From: G965232465 sp965232465
GTDB taxonomy: Bacteria > Pseudomonadota > Alphaproteobacteria > JAQWUY01
Length of the DNA stretch: 64,000 nucleotides
Reading direction: 5' to 3'
Assembly: GCA_965232465.1 (NCBI GenBank)
Contig: OZ246977.1
Location: forward strand, 1,426,001-1,490,000
Notes under the pieces: generated by a model
Told to the model about the DNA's origin: nothing
The model's input: only the letters and a program-made list of their open reading frames with translations
Databases searched by the model: none
Position numbers and translations under genes: made by a program
Shown here: positions 27,198 through 36,149 of the stretch, in pieces
How the letters are laid out: each line of letters opens with the position of its first letter
Numbering within the stretch: position 1 is the stretch's first letter

Positions 27198-28423
27198 GGA
27201 ATCTCTGAAGAATTATTATGTTTTGTTATGCATTTTTTTATGTTAAAATACTGTTATGATTTATTCATTATTTGTTGCTTTAATTTATTATAGAAATGGA
27301 TTTTTAATTATGTCACAGTTATCGTTTATCCAGTTGGGCATTGGGAATAAAAAGTTACGGAGTGAGGTTTTTTTATCTGAGATGGACAGTGTAATCCCTT
27401 GGGATAGATTATGTTCATTGATAAAGCCCTATTATAGTAATAATAGACTGGGTCGTCGTCGGATGCCTTTGTGTTTGATGTTACGGATATATTTTTTACA
27501 ACAGTGGTATAATTTATCTGATCCTCAGGCGGAGGATTGGATATACGACCGTATATCGTTTCAAAGATTTTTAAAGTTAGATTTAATTTCAGATAGTGTT
27601 CCGGATGAAACGACGATTTTAAACTTTCGTCATTTGCTTGAAAGGCATGATTTGACACAAGCGATATTTGACAGTATCAATCAGTTGCTTATTGAGAAGG
27701 GTCTTTTGTTACAAGAAGGGACGATAGTAGACGCCAGCATAATCCACGCTCCGACCTCGACGAAGAACGCAAAAAAAAAGCGTGATACAGATATGAGTTC
27801 GACAAAGAAAGGTAATAAATGGTATTTTGGTATGAAGATGCACATAGGTACACAGGTAAGGGGTAGACCGATTATTCACAGTGTGCAGACCAGCACAGCC
27901 AAAGAGCATGACCGACAGTATAAACAATGCTTGTTACATGGTAAGGAAAAGATAATCTGTGGTGATAAAGGCTATAGCAGTGATAAGGATAAAAGCCAAT
28001 TTCGTGAAGCGGGCATATTTTGTGCTGTACTTGATAAAGCAAAACGAGGTAAGGCAGGTAGTGTCAGTAGGAAGTTATCGCAGAAACAACAAAAACGCAA
28101 TGAACGGCTGTCGTCAATACGGGCAAAAGTGGAACACCCATTTAGGATTATAAAATGCCAATGGAAGTACACGAAAGTCCGTTATCGTGGATTAGATAAA
28201 AACACGCATCAAATTAAAACACTTTGTGCATTAGCAAATATCTATATGGTGAGGAAAATACTTCTCACTTAGAAAACCAAGGGGATACCTGCGTCCAAAA
28301 TCCAGATTTTGATACAAAACACATAAAAAAACCGCAAAAATCAGCAAAAATTACAAAAATTAAACCCAAAATTCAAACTATAAACATAAAAACAACAAAA
28401 TAAATCAGTTATTCAGATGTTCC
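27198..28423 (+). mobile_element. Intact IS5-family insertion sequence (1,226 bp)
   Basis: Ends are imperfect inverted repeats: GGAATCTCTGAAGAATT on the left against GGAACATCTGAATAACT on the right, read inward. The element carries one complete transposase gene and is flanked by a perfect TTAA duplication. Removing it restores a continuous hsdS frame, which confirms both boundaries. An intact gene and perfect duplication suggest recent insertion. Confidence 0.9.
27310..28272 (+). CDS. IS5-family DDE transposase
   Basis: The 320-residue protein, starting MSQLSFIQLG, has an N-terminal DUF772-like domain (RRMPLCLMLRIYFLQQWYNLSDPQAEDW region). The DDE residues lie in GTIVDASII, ICGDKGYSS and RAKVEHPFRIIK. 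It appears intact. An upstream in-frame ATG would add 18 residues within the element; the later start matches family members. Confidence 0.93.
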   Translation: MSQLSFIQLGIGNKKLRSEVFLSEMDSVIPWDRLCSLIKPYYSNNRLGRRRMPLCLMLRIYFLQQWYNLSDPQAEDWIYDRISFQRFLKLDLISDSVPDETTILNFRHLLERHDLTQAIFDSINQLLIEKGLLLQEGTIVDASIIHAPTSTKNAKKKRDTDMSSTKKGNKWYFGMKMHIGTQVRGRPIIHSVQTSTAKEHDRQYKQCLLHGKEKIICGDKGYSSDKDKSQFREAGIFCAVLDKAKRGKAGSVSRKLSQKQQKRNERLSSIRAKVEHPFRIIKCQWKYTKVRYRGLDKNTHQIKTLCALANIYMVRKILLT

Positions 28424-28649
28424 TTAATTTAAAAAGTTCATATGTAAATACAAAATTTATTTTTTATTATTTAAAGAATAATCAAAATATGATAAATAAA
28501 AAAATATTTCAAGGTGCAGGATTAAAAAATCCAAATAAAAAATCTTTTGCAAAATTAAAAATCCCCATCCCTCCCCTTGAAATACAGAAAAAATAGTTGA
28601 CATTCTTGATAAATGGGTTAATTATAATGACAATGCCAATCTTTCGTGA
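28424..28649 (+). pseudogene. hsdS relic, right half with a homopolymer frameshift
   Basis: This continues the specificity-subunit frame through IFQGAGLKNPNKKSFAKL to the hallmark KIPIPPLEIQKK. A stop follows a six-A run (28588-28593). Shifting one base gives the expected continuation KIVDILDKW, so a one-base indel in the run disrupted the gene. It ends in the HAD relic on the other strand. Confidence 0.75.
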
Positions 28650-28961
28650 TTGTAAGATGGTGCAACACAAGTCAGAATATGCAAGCGTTGCAAAGTTTGG
28701 TATATACAGTCAATTGGGCGTAATTCTTGGGTATATCGTTGGTATAGGATTTGATTAAAATCAGATACATCAAGATGGGGTAAATCTACCCCCCAATACA
28801 CTTAAAATAGATTGCCTTGCTGTACTGGCTTGTCTGCCAAGAAGAGCGTCATATATTTGATATTGTGTCAGATTTCCGCCCGCTTGCCGTATCATATCGG
28901 ATAAAATAGTGATGGAAATGACCTCACTATCGACAAGTATACCATCACAATTAAAGATGAG
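28622..28961 (-). pseudogene. Decayed HAD-family phosphatase (beta-phosphoglucomutase/phosphatase-like)
   Basis: Translation begins LIFNCDGILVDSE, the HAD motif I with Asn where the nucleophile Asp should be. A stop codon sits directly upstream, and no start codon remains. After a G-run near 28790 the frame shifts. The alternative frame then gives QELRPIDCIYQTLQRL and VAPSYNHERLALSL, matching HAD motif II and what follows. The rest is missing at the junction with the hsdS relic. The subfamily acts on sugar phosphates, so it may once have served the neighbouring sugar cluster. Confidence 0.72.
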
Positions 28962-28983
28962 CTATTCAATTGTATTTTTTGGG

Positions 28984-29613
28984 TCATGCGGTAGAGATCT
29001 GTTCGTTTAGCTGTTTTTCTAATTGTTGCACCCGTTCGATACCATGAAATAATCCAGATTCAAACCAATTCGGTTGTTCCCCTGCAAACAAATCCAAAAA
29101 AGATATGGCATAATTCCAATTTTCATGGACATTTTCTTTGAACGACCACCAAGTTTCCACTTTATCCAAGGCAGGACTTTGGGTAATTTGTACCCCAAAA
29201 TCGTTGTGCAATATGGCCTGTCGTACATTCAAGCAATAAGCAACATAGACAAAACCTTCTGGCCAAAAATACTCGGGTAACGACATATCGGTGGCTATGG
29301 GCATAGAGATTATGGACACAGGTTTTTTAACAATCAAATGTTTCAGCATTTGTCCAGATGCAAATCCCACATAGGCAATGCGTTGTTTGGATTGTGATGG
29401 TTTCATATATTCGATTGTACGAATCCATTCGACAAAGCATTCGGTCAAGATTTCGGGATCTAATTTAAACTGAATTTGTGTTCTAGTTTCAATGGCTTCT
29501 ATTTGTTCTTCAAATGTAGACCGAAACCACCGTAAGCGTTGTAAGGATTTTCGATATGCCTGATTCCTAGGAACTTTTAGATTGAATGAGTCTTGTTGTT
29601 TTTTTGGACACAT
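28984..29613 (-). CDS. Hypothetical protein, second gene of an island operon
   Basis: The 209-residue protein starts at an ATG overlapping the upstream stop (TGATG), indicating coupled translation; a longer frame inside the upstream gene is rejected. It has an Arg/Lys-rich N terminus (LQRLRWFRSTFEEQIEAIE), a central hydrophobic stretch with YVGFASGQMLKHL, and a Gln/Glu-rich C-terminal helix. No signal peptide. I do not recognise a family. Codon use resembles the core genome rather than a phage. Confidence 0.6.
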   Translation of the reverse strand: MCPKKQQDSFNLKVPRNQAYRKSLQRLRWFRSTFEEQIEAIETRTQIQFKLDPEILTECFVEWIRTIEYMKPSQSKQRIAYVGFASGQMLKHLIVKKPVSIISMPIATDMSLPEYFWPEGFVYVAYCLNVRQAILHNDFGVQITQSPALDKVETWWSFKENVHENWNYAISFLDLFAGEQPNWFESGLFHGIERVQQLEKQLNEQISTA

Positions 29614-30368
29614 CAAACAATCTCCGCATGGGTTTGTAGCAATCGGGCAAGGGCTTGTTTGTCGTGTCCTGCCTGTTTGATTTGCCCATGGATAACAGCC
29701 GATAAATCGCAACAAGCATGTAACAAATGGTGTTCTTGTTCAATTTTATAGTCCCGTGCCAAAAGTAACCATAGCATATGGGCGAAATAGGTTATTTCAA
29801 CGGTTTTTTGTATATTTTTATCGTTGGAACGATATGCATTCAGACTTCTGTGCGTGCGAATAACCCCTTGTTTCATGAGTTGTATTAACACACAAGAGGC
29901 ATTATTATATGTATTTTCATGTGAGGATATATTTATTTCCGCTTTGCGATAGGCACAGGCTGATAACATTTCACTGATAAAAAATTCTTCTTTTAATCCA
30001 ATGCGTTGTTGTACATATGCCAATGTGGGCTTTAAATTGTCATAGGTGGTTTTAGCAAACAAGCAGGGGGCATCGTCTTGGATAATAATTTTGGTGAATG
30101 TTGCCATTTCTGAATCACGGGTAATGGCGGGATCTAAATATTGATGAATGGCATTTCCAATATGGCGTTCCATATGTCCCGCAAAAGTATCTACATGCCG
30201 TACAATGGATGTAGATGGTTTCTTTAAAAATGTGGGAAATATGGCAATAACTCGCATACCAACGGATCGCAAATACAGCAAAACATATTTCACACCACGA
30301 CATATATCTTTAATTACAAGACCTGCTGTGTGATAAATTCGAGAATTAACTATAGAATGATGAGCCAT
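29613..30368 (-). CDS. Hypothetical protein, first gene of an island operon
   Basis: The 251-residue protein starts MAHHSIVNS after an AAAGGAG ribosome site. The N-terminal third is basic and partly hydrophobic (YVLLYLRSVGMRVIAIFPTFLKK). The rest looks alpha-helical, with His/Cys-containing segments near the end (HHLLHACCDLSAVIH). It could bind a membrane surface or metal, but no family is recognised. It is coupled to the next gene and lies between the HAD relic and the sugar kinase. Confidence 0.6.
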   Translation of the reverse strand: MAHHSIVNSRIYHTAGLVIKDICRGVKYVLLYLRSVGMRVIAIFPTFLKKPSTSIVRHVDTFAGHMERHIGNAIHQYLDPAITRDSEMATFTKIIIQDDAPCLFAKTTYDNLKPTLAYVQQRIGLKEEFFISEMLSACAYRKAEINISSHENTYNNASCVLIQLMKQGVIRTHRSLNAYRSNDKNIQKTVEITYFAHMLWLLLARDYKIEQEHHLLHACCDLSAVIHGQIKQAGHDKQALARLLQTHAEIV

Positions 30369-30531
30369 TTTGAAACTCCTTTTTCCATTTATTGTACCAT
30401 CAGGCAATAATACTAGACTTAGTATAGCACAAAATTTGGATTTGGTATACCCTTAAAATTTGTGCATGTGATATCATAAAAAATTTAAATTTTATTGATA
30501 TAATAGCCTTTTTTAACATATGTCCTACCAT

Positions 30532-31482
30532 TTACCGTATAGATTTTGTTTTGGTTGTATGCATAAATTCCAATGTGGTTGCAAGGTCTTTGACAATCGC
30601 CTGTGATCCCAAACCCATAGCATTTTGAGCTGATGATGCTTGTGCCAGTCGCACACAATTTTTGGGGGTCATGCCCAAGTGCAAGCCTGTGGCAAATCCC
30701 GCATTAAAGCAATCCCCACAGCCACAAGTACATATTATATCAATATCAAAAGCAGGAATTTCAAAGCGTTCTCCTGAGTGATGATGGTACATTGCCCCCT
30801 GTTCGCCCAGTGTCAATATGACACACCCCGTACCCTTGTCCAAAAGATAATCGGCAATCTGATCTAAATCATGCAAGCCAGACAATGCCATCGCCTCTTC
30901 CTCTGAGGGCATAAAATAATCCGTATAAGGCAACAAGGGTTCAATTAGTGCCAAATCGTCTCTTGTTGATGCAAACACATCAAGGGTGGTGATACAGCCA
31001 TTGTCTTTGGCTGTTTTCATAATTTCTGCGGTCCGCCCCTTGTCCATGGTATCCATTAAACCCACGCCACCCACATGTAAAATCTTGGTATCAATCACCC
31101 GATCAATTTGCGTGTCTTTAATATAAAACCCCCCGGTCGCCCCCCTTTTGTGCAGGGCTGGACGGGCCCCGTCAGGACGGGTTGTGACAATCGATGAGGA
31201 TGTGGTAAAATGAGGGCATATTTCCATATTTTGAATGTCGATATCAAAGCTTTTTAGTTTTTGTAAAACCCAATCCCCCATATCATCGGCACCGATACCG
31301 CCAACCGCTTGTACAGACAGACCGTGTTTGGCGGCAACAATAGACGCCGATCCCGCCGCCCCTGATACGGCAAGGGTCAATTCGTCAATAAAATATGTAT
31401 TTCCCCCAGGTGGAATGTCATTTACCGGGCGTCCAAGACAGTCGAAAGTATAAAAACCAATGGAAGTATAATCAAAAGCCAT
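30532..31482 (-). CDS. PfkB-family sugar or polyol kinase
   Basis: Phosphorylates a sugar, polyol or similar alcohol with ATP. The start MAFDYTSIGFYTFDCLGRPV lies 4 bases after the ATPase stop; a longer frame overlaps the ATPase and is rejected. The 316 residues show the N-terminal GGxGxNxA-like region LAVSGAAGSASIVAA and GGIGADDMG. The C-terminal PfkB signature contains the catalytic Asp in CTCGCGDCFNAGFATGL. It is the last gene of the transporter operon, so it probably acts on the imported compound. Confidence 0.9.
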   Translation of the reverse strand: MAFDYTSIGFYTFDCLGRPVNDIPPGGNTYFIDELTLAVSGAAGSASIVAAKHGLSVQAVGGIGADDMGDWVLQKLKSFDIDIQNMEICPHFTTSSSIVTTRPDGARPALHKRGATGGFYIKDTQIDRVIDTKILHVGGVGLMDTMDKGRTAEIMKTAKDNGCITTLDVFASTRDDLALIEPLLPYTDYFMPSEEEAMALSGLHDLDQIADYLLDKGTGCVILTLGEQGAMYHHHSGERFEIPAFDIDIICTCGCGDCFNAGFATGLHLGMTPKNCVRLAQASSAQNAMGLGSQAIVKDLATTLEFMHTTKTKSIR

Positions 31483-31486
31483 AATG

Positions 31487-32542
31487 CTATCGCAATCTTT
31501 TGCCCGTGTCCGCATCAAAGAAATACAGGTGTTGGGTGTCAAATGCCACATGTACCGCTGAACCTAGTTCCGCCCGATAGGTACGATCCGCCTTAATCTC
31601 AAAATGTAAATCCCCCACCTTAACAGTTAAATAGGTCATATCGCCCGTTGGTTCCAACCCATACACTTCGCCCATAAGGTGGGCATTTGATGGCGTTTTT
31701 GATACAGTACAGTCTTCTGGGCGAATACCAATCTTACATTGTCCTCTGTGGGCAATGTCAATCCCTGTTATCTTTACCCCATGGGCAATGAAATCCCTAT
31801 CTTTAAGTACCCCATCCATAATATTCATGGGCGGTGCCCCAATAAAACTGGCAACAAAGGTGTTGGCAGGATTGGAATAAATCTCATCTGGGGTGCCAAT
31901 TTGCTGAATCGATCCTTTGTCCATAACCACAATACGATCTGCTAATGTCATTGCCTCAATCTGATCGTGGGTAACATACACAGAAGTGATTTTTAATTGC
32001 CGTTGCAATTGTTTAATTTGAATCCGCATGGCTTGTCGTAATTTGGCATCAAGGTTCGATAATGGCTCATCCATCAAAAACACTTGTGGGGAACGGACAA
32101 TTGCCCGTGCCAATGCCGCCCGTTGTCGTTGCCCCCCAGACAATGCCCCTGGTTTTCTGTCTAAGTATTCACCCATTTCCACCATGTTAGCGGCTTTGCG
32201 AATACGGGCATCTTGTTGTTCCTGTGCCACACCTCGCATGCGTAAGGGAAAACGGATATTTTCGTAAATGCTCATATTTGGATATAGGGCATATCCCTGA
32301 AATACCATGGCAACATCTCGGTCACGAGCATCTACATCGTTCATCAATTCACCATCCATAATAACTTCTCCTTCCGAGGGGTGTTCGAGTCCAGCAATCA
32401 TGCGCATGGTGGTAGTTTTTCCACATCCAGATGGACCAAGCAGAACCAAAAATTCTTCGTCTGCAATATCTATATTCACATTGCGAACACCATAAAATTC
32501 CCCCCATTTTTTTTGAATATTGTTCAGTTGTATCCGTGCCAT
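31487..32542 (-). CDS. ABC transporter ATPase, CUT1 (MsmX/UgpC/MalK) type
   Basis: Powers sugar import. The 351 residues show Walker A GPSGCGKTTT, signature LSGGQRQRAALARAI, Walker B VFLMDEPLSNLDAKLR and the switch His in YVTHDQIEAM. A C-terminal regulatory OB-fold (TOBE) domain includes IGIRPEDCTV. It lies downstream of two permease genes in the same operon. Confidence 0.95.
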   Translation of the reverse strand: MARIQLNNIQKKWGEFYGVRNVNIDIADEEFLVLLGPSGCGKTTTMRMIAGLEHPSEGEVIMDGELMNDVDARDRDVAMVFQGYALYPNMSIYENIRFPLRMRGVAQEQQDARIRKAANMVEMGEYLDRKPGALSGGQRQRAALARAIVRSPQVFLMDEPLSNLDAKLRQAMRIQIKQLQRQLKITSVYVTHDQIEAMTLADRIVVMDKGSIQQIGTPDEIYSNPANTFVASFIGAPPMNIMDGVLKDRDFIAHGVKITGIDIAHRGQCKIGIRPEDCTVSKTPSNAHLMGEVYGLEPTGDMTYLTVKVGDLHFEIKADRTYRAELGSAVHVAFDTQHLYFFDADTGKRLR

Positions 32543-32560
32543 TTTTCTATCCTTTCATTC

Positions 32561-33403
32561 TTATCCTTTGACCGCTCCCATGGTTAAACCACGGGACAGA
32601 TGTTTTTGTATCAGCAATACCACGATGAACACGGGCAAGAACGCAAGGAACGATACCAACGCAATTGCATTATAAATCACCCCATCCGATCCGCCCGTAA
32701 AGTTGGCAAGGGCAACGGACATCGTATACGCTTTTGAGGTAGAGGCGATAAGCAGAGTAAATAAAAACTCATTAATCGCAAAAATCATGGCGATTACCCC
32801 TGCGGTGATAATCCCCGGCAGGATTGCAGGCACAATAATTTCCCAAAGGATACGCACATCCCCCGCCCCGTCTGTACGAGCAGCATCTTCTAATTCTTTG
32901 GGAATATCAATCATATAAGATCGAATAATCCATGTGACAATCGACAGGTTGATTGCCGCATAAATGAGCATCAACGCCCACACGGAATCTAACAAACTCA
33001 AATTGCGGAATAAAAAGAATATGGGAATGGCTACAATAGCTGGTGCCATCATACGGGTTGACAAGATATAAAAACCAATATCGTCCCGTCCTTTATAATC
33101 ATATCGTGCCAAAGAATATGCCGCTGGAATTGCCAAAATTAAATCAATCACCACTGATCCAAAAATGGCAAGAACTGAATTTAACAAATATTTCGCCATC
33201 GGCCAATCTTGCCAAATCATCTCCCATGCTTCAAGGGAAAAAGTCGGAAAATAAATTGGGGTTGGGGTGATAATTTCTACACGTGGACGCAAACCAATTG
33301 TTAAAAACCACAATACAGGTAACAAGCAGAATAATGCCCATGATCCCAATATAAGGTAACGGATAAACAGGCTTTCGCCTTTTGATTTACGAACAGATGC
33401 CAT
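32561..33403 (-). CDS. ABC sugar transporter permease (MalG/UgpE-like)
   Basis: Inner-membrane channel subunit, 280 residues, about six helices. The EAA loop that docks the ATPase reads ELEDAARTDGAGDVRILWEIIVPAILPG (seen as ELEDAARTDGAG and IIVPAILPG). It starts 3 bases after the first permease stop. Confidence 0.94.
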   Translation of the reverse strand: MASVRKSKGESLFIRYLILGSWALFCLLPVLWFLTIGLRPRVEIITPTPIYFPTFSLEAWEMIWQDWPMAKYLLNSVLAIFGSVVIDLILAIPAAYSLARYDYKGRDDIGFYILSTRMMAPAIVAIPIFFLFRNLSLLDSVWALMLIYAAINLSIVTWIIRSYMIDIPKELEDAARTDGAGDVRILWEIIVPAILPGIITAGVIAMIFAINEFLFTLLIASTSKAYTMSVALANFTGGSDGVIYNAIALVSFLAFLPVFIVVLLIQKHLSRGLTMGAVKG

Positions 33404-33406
33404 GAT

Positions 33407-34321
33407 TTAAGTCCTCGCAGAAACAAATGCCCGTTTTACCACAATCTGTGCAATGACGATTGTTAAGATCAGCATGATAACTGAGGCTGCGGACGCATAA
33501 CCAAAATTAAAAGATTTAAAACCAGTACGATAAATAAAATAACTGATTGTTTCTGTACCAAATGCAGGTCCGCCCTTTGTTACCACGAATACATTTGTAA
33601 ACATGGTGGTAATATCGATCCCCCTTAACACAAGGGCAACCGCAATAATAGGCTTCATCATCGGCAGGGATATATTCCAAAATATTTTCCGCCAACTGGC
33701 ACCATCCAGCCGTGCGGCTTCTTCCACTTCTTGGTCTTGACCTTGCAGACCTGCCACAAAAATAATAAATAAAAACGGTGTCCATTGCCACACATCGGCA
33801 ACAATTAACAGCATTCTGCTCATCCATACGGAAGATTGGATGGCAAGGTTGCTGTCTATAAGACCTATACTTATCAAAATATCCGAAAATACACGGGCAT
33901 CTTGGAATGCCAATTTAAAAATAAACGCCACTGCGGACGGCATAAACAACATGGGGACAAGAAATATAATCCGCCACCCCTTGACCCATGGATCCCGATA
34001 AGCAAAATACGCTAGTACCAATGCAATACTGCATTGTAATGTCAGTGAAATTATTCCAATTATAAAGGTGTTACCCAAAGCCCCCCAAAATTGGTAATCA
34101 ACAAATAGTTCTGCATAATTTTGTGAACCTACATAATTCCATGGACCAAATTTTACCATGTAAAAACTTTGGACGATTGCATACACCCCTGGATAAAGCG
34201 TAATCATCATCAAATACAATACTGCTGGGGCAACAAGCAAATAAGGAAATAATGCCTTTGCCCTTTTACCTCGGCGTTTAAATTTTATTTCCCCTGTATG
34301 TGTTTGGGGTGTGGTTTTCAT
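33407..34321 (-). CDS. ABC sugar transporter permease (MalF/UgpA-like)
   Basis: The 304-residue partner permease has a basic cytoplasmic N terminus (KFKRRGKRAKALF) and six helices. Its EAA loop reads EVEEAARLDGASWRKIFWNISLP. It follows the binding-protein gene after an intergenic hairpin. Confidence 0.94.
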   Translation of the reverse strand: MKTTPQTHTGEIKFKRRGKRAKALFPYLLVAPAVLYLMMITLYPGVYAIVQSFYMVKFGPWNYVGSQNYAELFVDYQFWGALGNTFIIGIISLTLQCSIALVLAYFAYRDPWVKGWRIIFLVPMLFMPSAVAFIFKLAFQDARVFSDILISIGLIDSNLAIQSSVWMSRMLLIVADVWQWTPFLFIIFVAGLQGQDQEVEEAARLDGASWRKIFWNISLPMMKPIIAVALVLRGIDITTMFTNVFVVTKGGPAFGTETISYFIYRTGFKSFNFGYASAASVIMLILTIVIAQIVVKRAFVSART

Positions 34322-34353
34322 ATGTTATATCCCAATACTTACATATTAGATGT

Positions 34354-34383
34354 ATCCTCGGTCACAAAAATGCGACCGAGGAT
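34354..34383. promoter_or_regulatory. Intercistronic hairpin after the binding-protein gene
   Basis: A perfect 10-base stem ATCCTCGGTC/GACCGAGGAT encloses a 10-base loop between the binding-protein stop and the permease start. No T-run follows on the minus strand, so it probably stabilises the upstream message or attenuates partially, keeping binding protein in excess over permeases. Confidence 0.7.
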
Positions 34384-34403
34384 GTATTTTTGGTTGTGTA
34401 TGA

Positions 34404-35981
34404 TTAAAATGGCAATTTCTTACCACCCCCCACATACAACCCCGGTGCGGTTGTCGCATAATCAACAGGGTCGTTTCCTTTATAGAAACCATTGCTTGCC
34501 ATAATCTTTTTGACCGCTGTTGCCGCGTTATCCAATGCCTGTTTGGCAGAAATTTTACCGACAATAGCACGGTTAATCTCATTACCAATCGCCAACTCCA
34601 TGGGATTAGCCCCTGGAATCCGTGGCGAACACCATGCGTGGTCAAGGGATTTACCCCAAACTTCCGCCGGCTGGGAAACCGCTTGTAATCTTTTGTTTTC
34701 CAACACAGACCGATACCCTGGTGCCACACCATTGGCGTTGGCTTCATTCATTGCCATAATGGATGATGTTGTCAAGAATGCCAGCATCAAAAATGCCCCT
34801 TCTGGGTTCTTGGCAGATGCTGCCACCACAGAAGTTGAACCGGCAATATTTGGCGGTGCAAACCGTCCCCCAGCAATGCGGGGTTCATAAATCGTCACAA
34901 AGTCACCAACAATTTGTGATTGATCTGGACGCATTGCTTGTGTCCCAGAATCTTGCCAGCTGATATTGGTTGCCACTTGCCCCCCTAACCATGCGGCACG
35001 GTTTTCAGGCCAGCCTGCACCAGCGTATCCTTCGTTGGCATTTTTGGTAAGTTCAATCATAATTTCCAGACCTTTCATGCCTTCTTCGCCGTTGAAAATG
35101 GGTTCCCAATCTTCATTGAACAACATCATACCCGCTTGTGCGGCAATGTGTTCCCAAGTATATGTTGCCCAAAAACCGGGTGCCCCCATTAAACCAACAC
35201 CAGACACACCCCGTGCCACTTTGTTAAGTTCCGCAGACAACCTGATGAGTTCGTCATAAGTCGGTACAGAACTTGCTTTGTCAATCGATCCGCCAAGGAC
35301 TTCTTCAACATATTTCTTACGAAGATGTACCATTTGAATGTCACAATCAAATGGGATACCATACATCTTACCATTAAAGTACCCATAATTCAAGCGATAT
35401 GTATCATAGAAATCATCCAGTGGCAGACCCCATTTTGCTGCTAAGTCATCCAGTTGATACAAGAACCCTGGTGCCGCAAAATCCCCCAACCATGGTGAGA
35501 AGAATTGTAATGCATCAAAACTGGCATTACCAGAAATAAATTCAGCGACCGCTTTGTCATACAGACTGTCATCTGGAATGGGAACAAGTTCTACGGTGAT
35601 ACCGGATAATTCTTCAAATGGTTTTAGGCCCTCAGCTGCGGATTCACGATCGGCGGCACCGATGGCAAATCGTACGGTTTTACCCGCTTGGGCTTTGCGA
35701 ACGACCTCCCAGTCGACGGTACGAATCCAGTCTTTGTTGGGATCCCAAAGGGGGGCTCCACTCATATTATACAATTTTTGGTAATCCTGCCGTACATATT
35801 TTTTGACACTAATATCGTCCAAAATAGCCTGTGGATCTCTTTTTGCTGCAAAAGCTGTGGAAGCAAATGGTGTCGACAATGATACAACAGCAGTCGCTGC
35901 CCCAATCTTTGCCGTACCTTTTAAAAAGGAACGCCGGTTTATCGGTCCTTGCTTTTTCTTTGATTGTGGTGTTCTAAACAT
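34404..35981 (-). CDS. Tat-exported ABC transporter substrate-binding protein
   Basis: Extracytoplasmic solute-binding protein of a CUT1-type sugar transporter. The 525 residues start with a twin-arginine signal (INRRSFLKGTAKIG, R16-R17) and a hydrophobic core ending ASTAFAAK. Export folded through Tat is less common for this class than Sec. FISGNASFDALQFFSPWLGDFA and GMYGIPFDCDIQMVHLRKK resemble the ligand-cleft regions of sugar-binding proteins. First gene of the minus-strand half of the divergent sugar module. Confidence 0.92.
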   Translation of the reverse strand: MFRTPQSKKKQGPINRRSFLKGTAKIGAATAVVSLSTPFASTAFAAKRDPQAILDDISVKKYVRQDYQKLYNMSGAPLWDPNKDWIRTVDWEVVRKAQAGKTVRFAIGAADRESAAEGLKPFEELSGITVELVPIPDDSLYDKAVAEFISGNASFDALQFFSPWLGDFAAPGFLYQLDDLAAKWGLPLDDFYDTYRLNYGYFNGKMYGIPFDCDIQMVHLRKKYVEEVLGGSIDKASSVPTYDELIRLSAELNKVARGVSGVGLMGAPGFWATYTWEHIAAQAGMMLFNEDWEPIFNGEEGMKGLEIMIELTKNANEGYAGAGWPENRAAWLGGQVATNISWQDSGTQAMRPDQSQIVGDFVTIYEPRIAGGRFAPPNIAGSTSVVAASAKNPEGAFLMLAFLTTSSIMAMNEANANGVAPGYRSVLENKRLQAVSQPAEVWGKSLDHAWCSPRIPGANPMELAIGNEINRAIVGKISAKQALDNAATAVKKIMASNGFYKGNDPVDYATTAPGLYVGGGKKLPF

Positions 35982-36069
35982 AAAAGTTCTCTCCTTCTGT
36001 TAAATAAATTTGAATTCAGACGGTACTTTTTTAGAATATATAATATTGAACAAAAGTTCGTCTTAGATA

Positions 36070-36098
36070 ACAATAATTCATATTTTATTATATGTCAA
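36070..36098 (-). promoter_or_regulatory. Candidate sigma-70 promoter of the transporter/kinase operon
   Basis: On the minus strand a perfect TTGACA and TATTGT are separated by 17 bases. An AAAAGTTC box lies just downstream of the expected start and another just upstream of the -35. Confidence 0.65.
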
Positions 36099-36120
36099 GC
36101 GTATTTTTGTAAAAAAGTTC

Positions 36121-36149
36121 TTGATTTTATACTTTTGTAATGATAAATT
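36121..36149 (+). promoter_or_regulatory. Candidate sigma-70 promoter of the DRL/E1/E2 operon
   Basis: TTGATT and TAAATT are separated by 17 bases, inside the ACTTTTG-N14-CAAAAGT inverted repeat, so a bound regulator would block or alter polymerase access. Confidence 0.5.

Noticed and set aside
27158..27205. A new short gene starting ATG with AAGGAG before the IS5 element
   Set aside because: The frame that continues across the TTAA duplication is a different one and matches HsdS, so this ATG is incidental.
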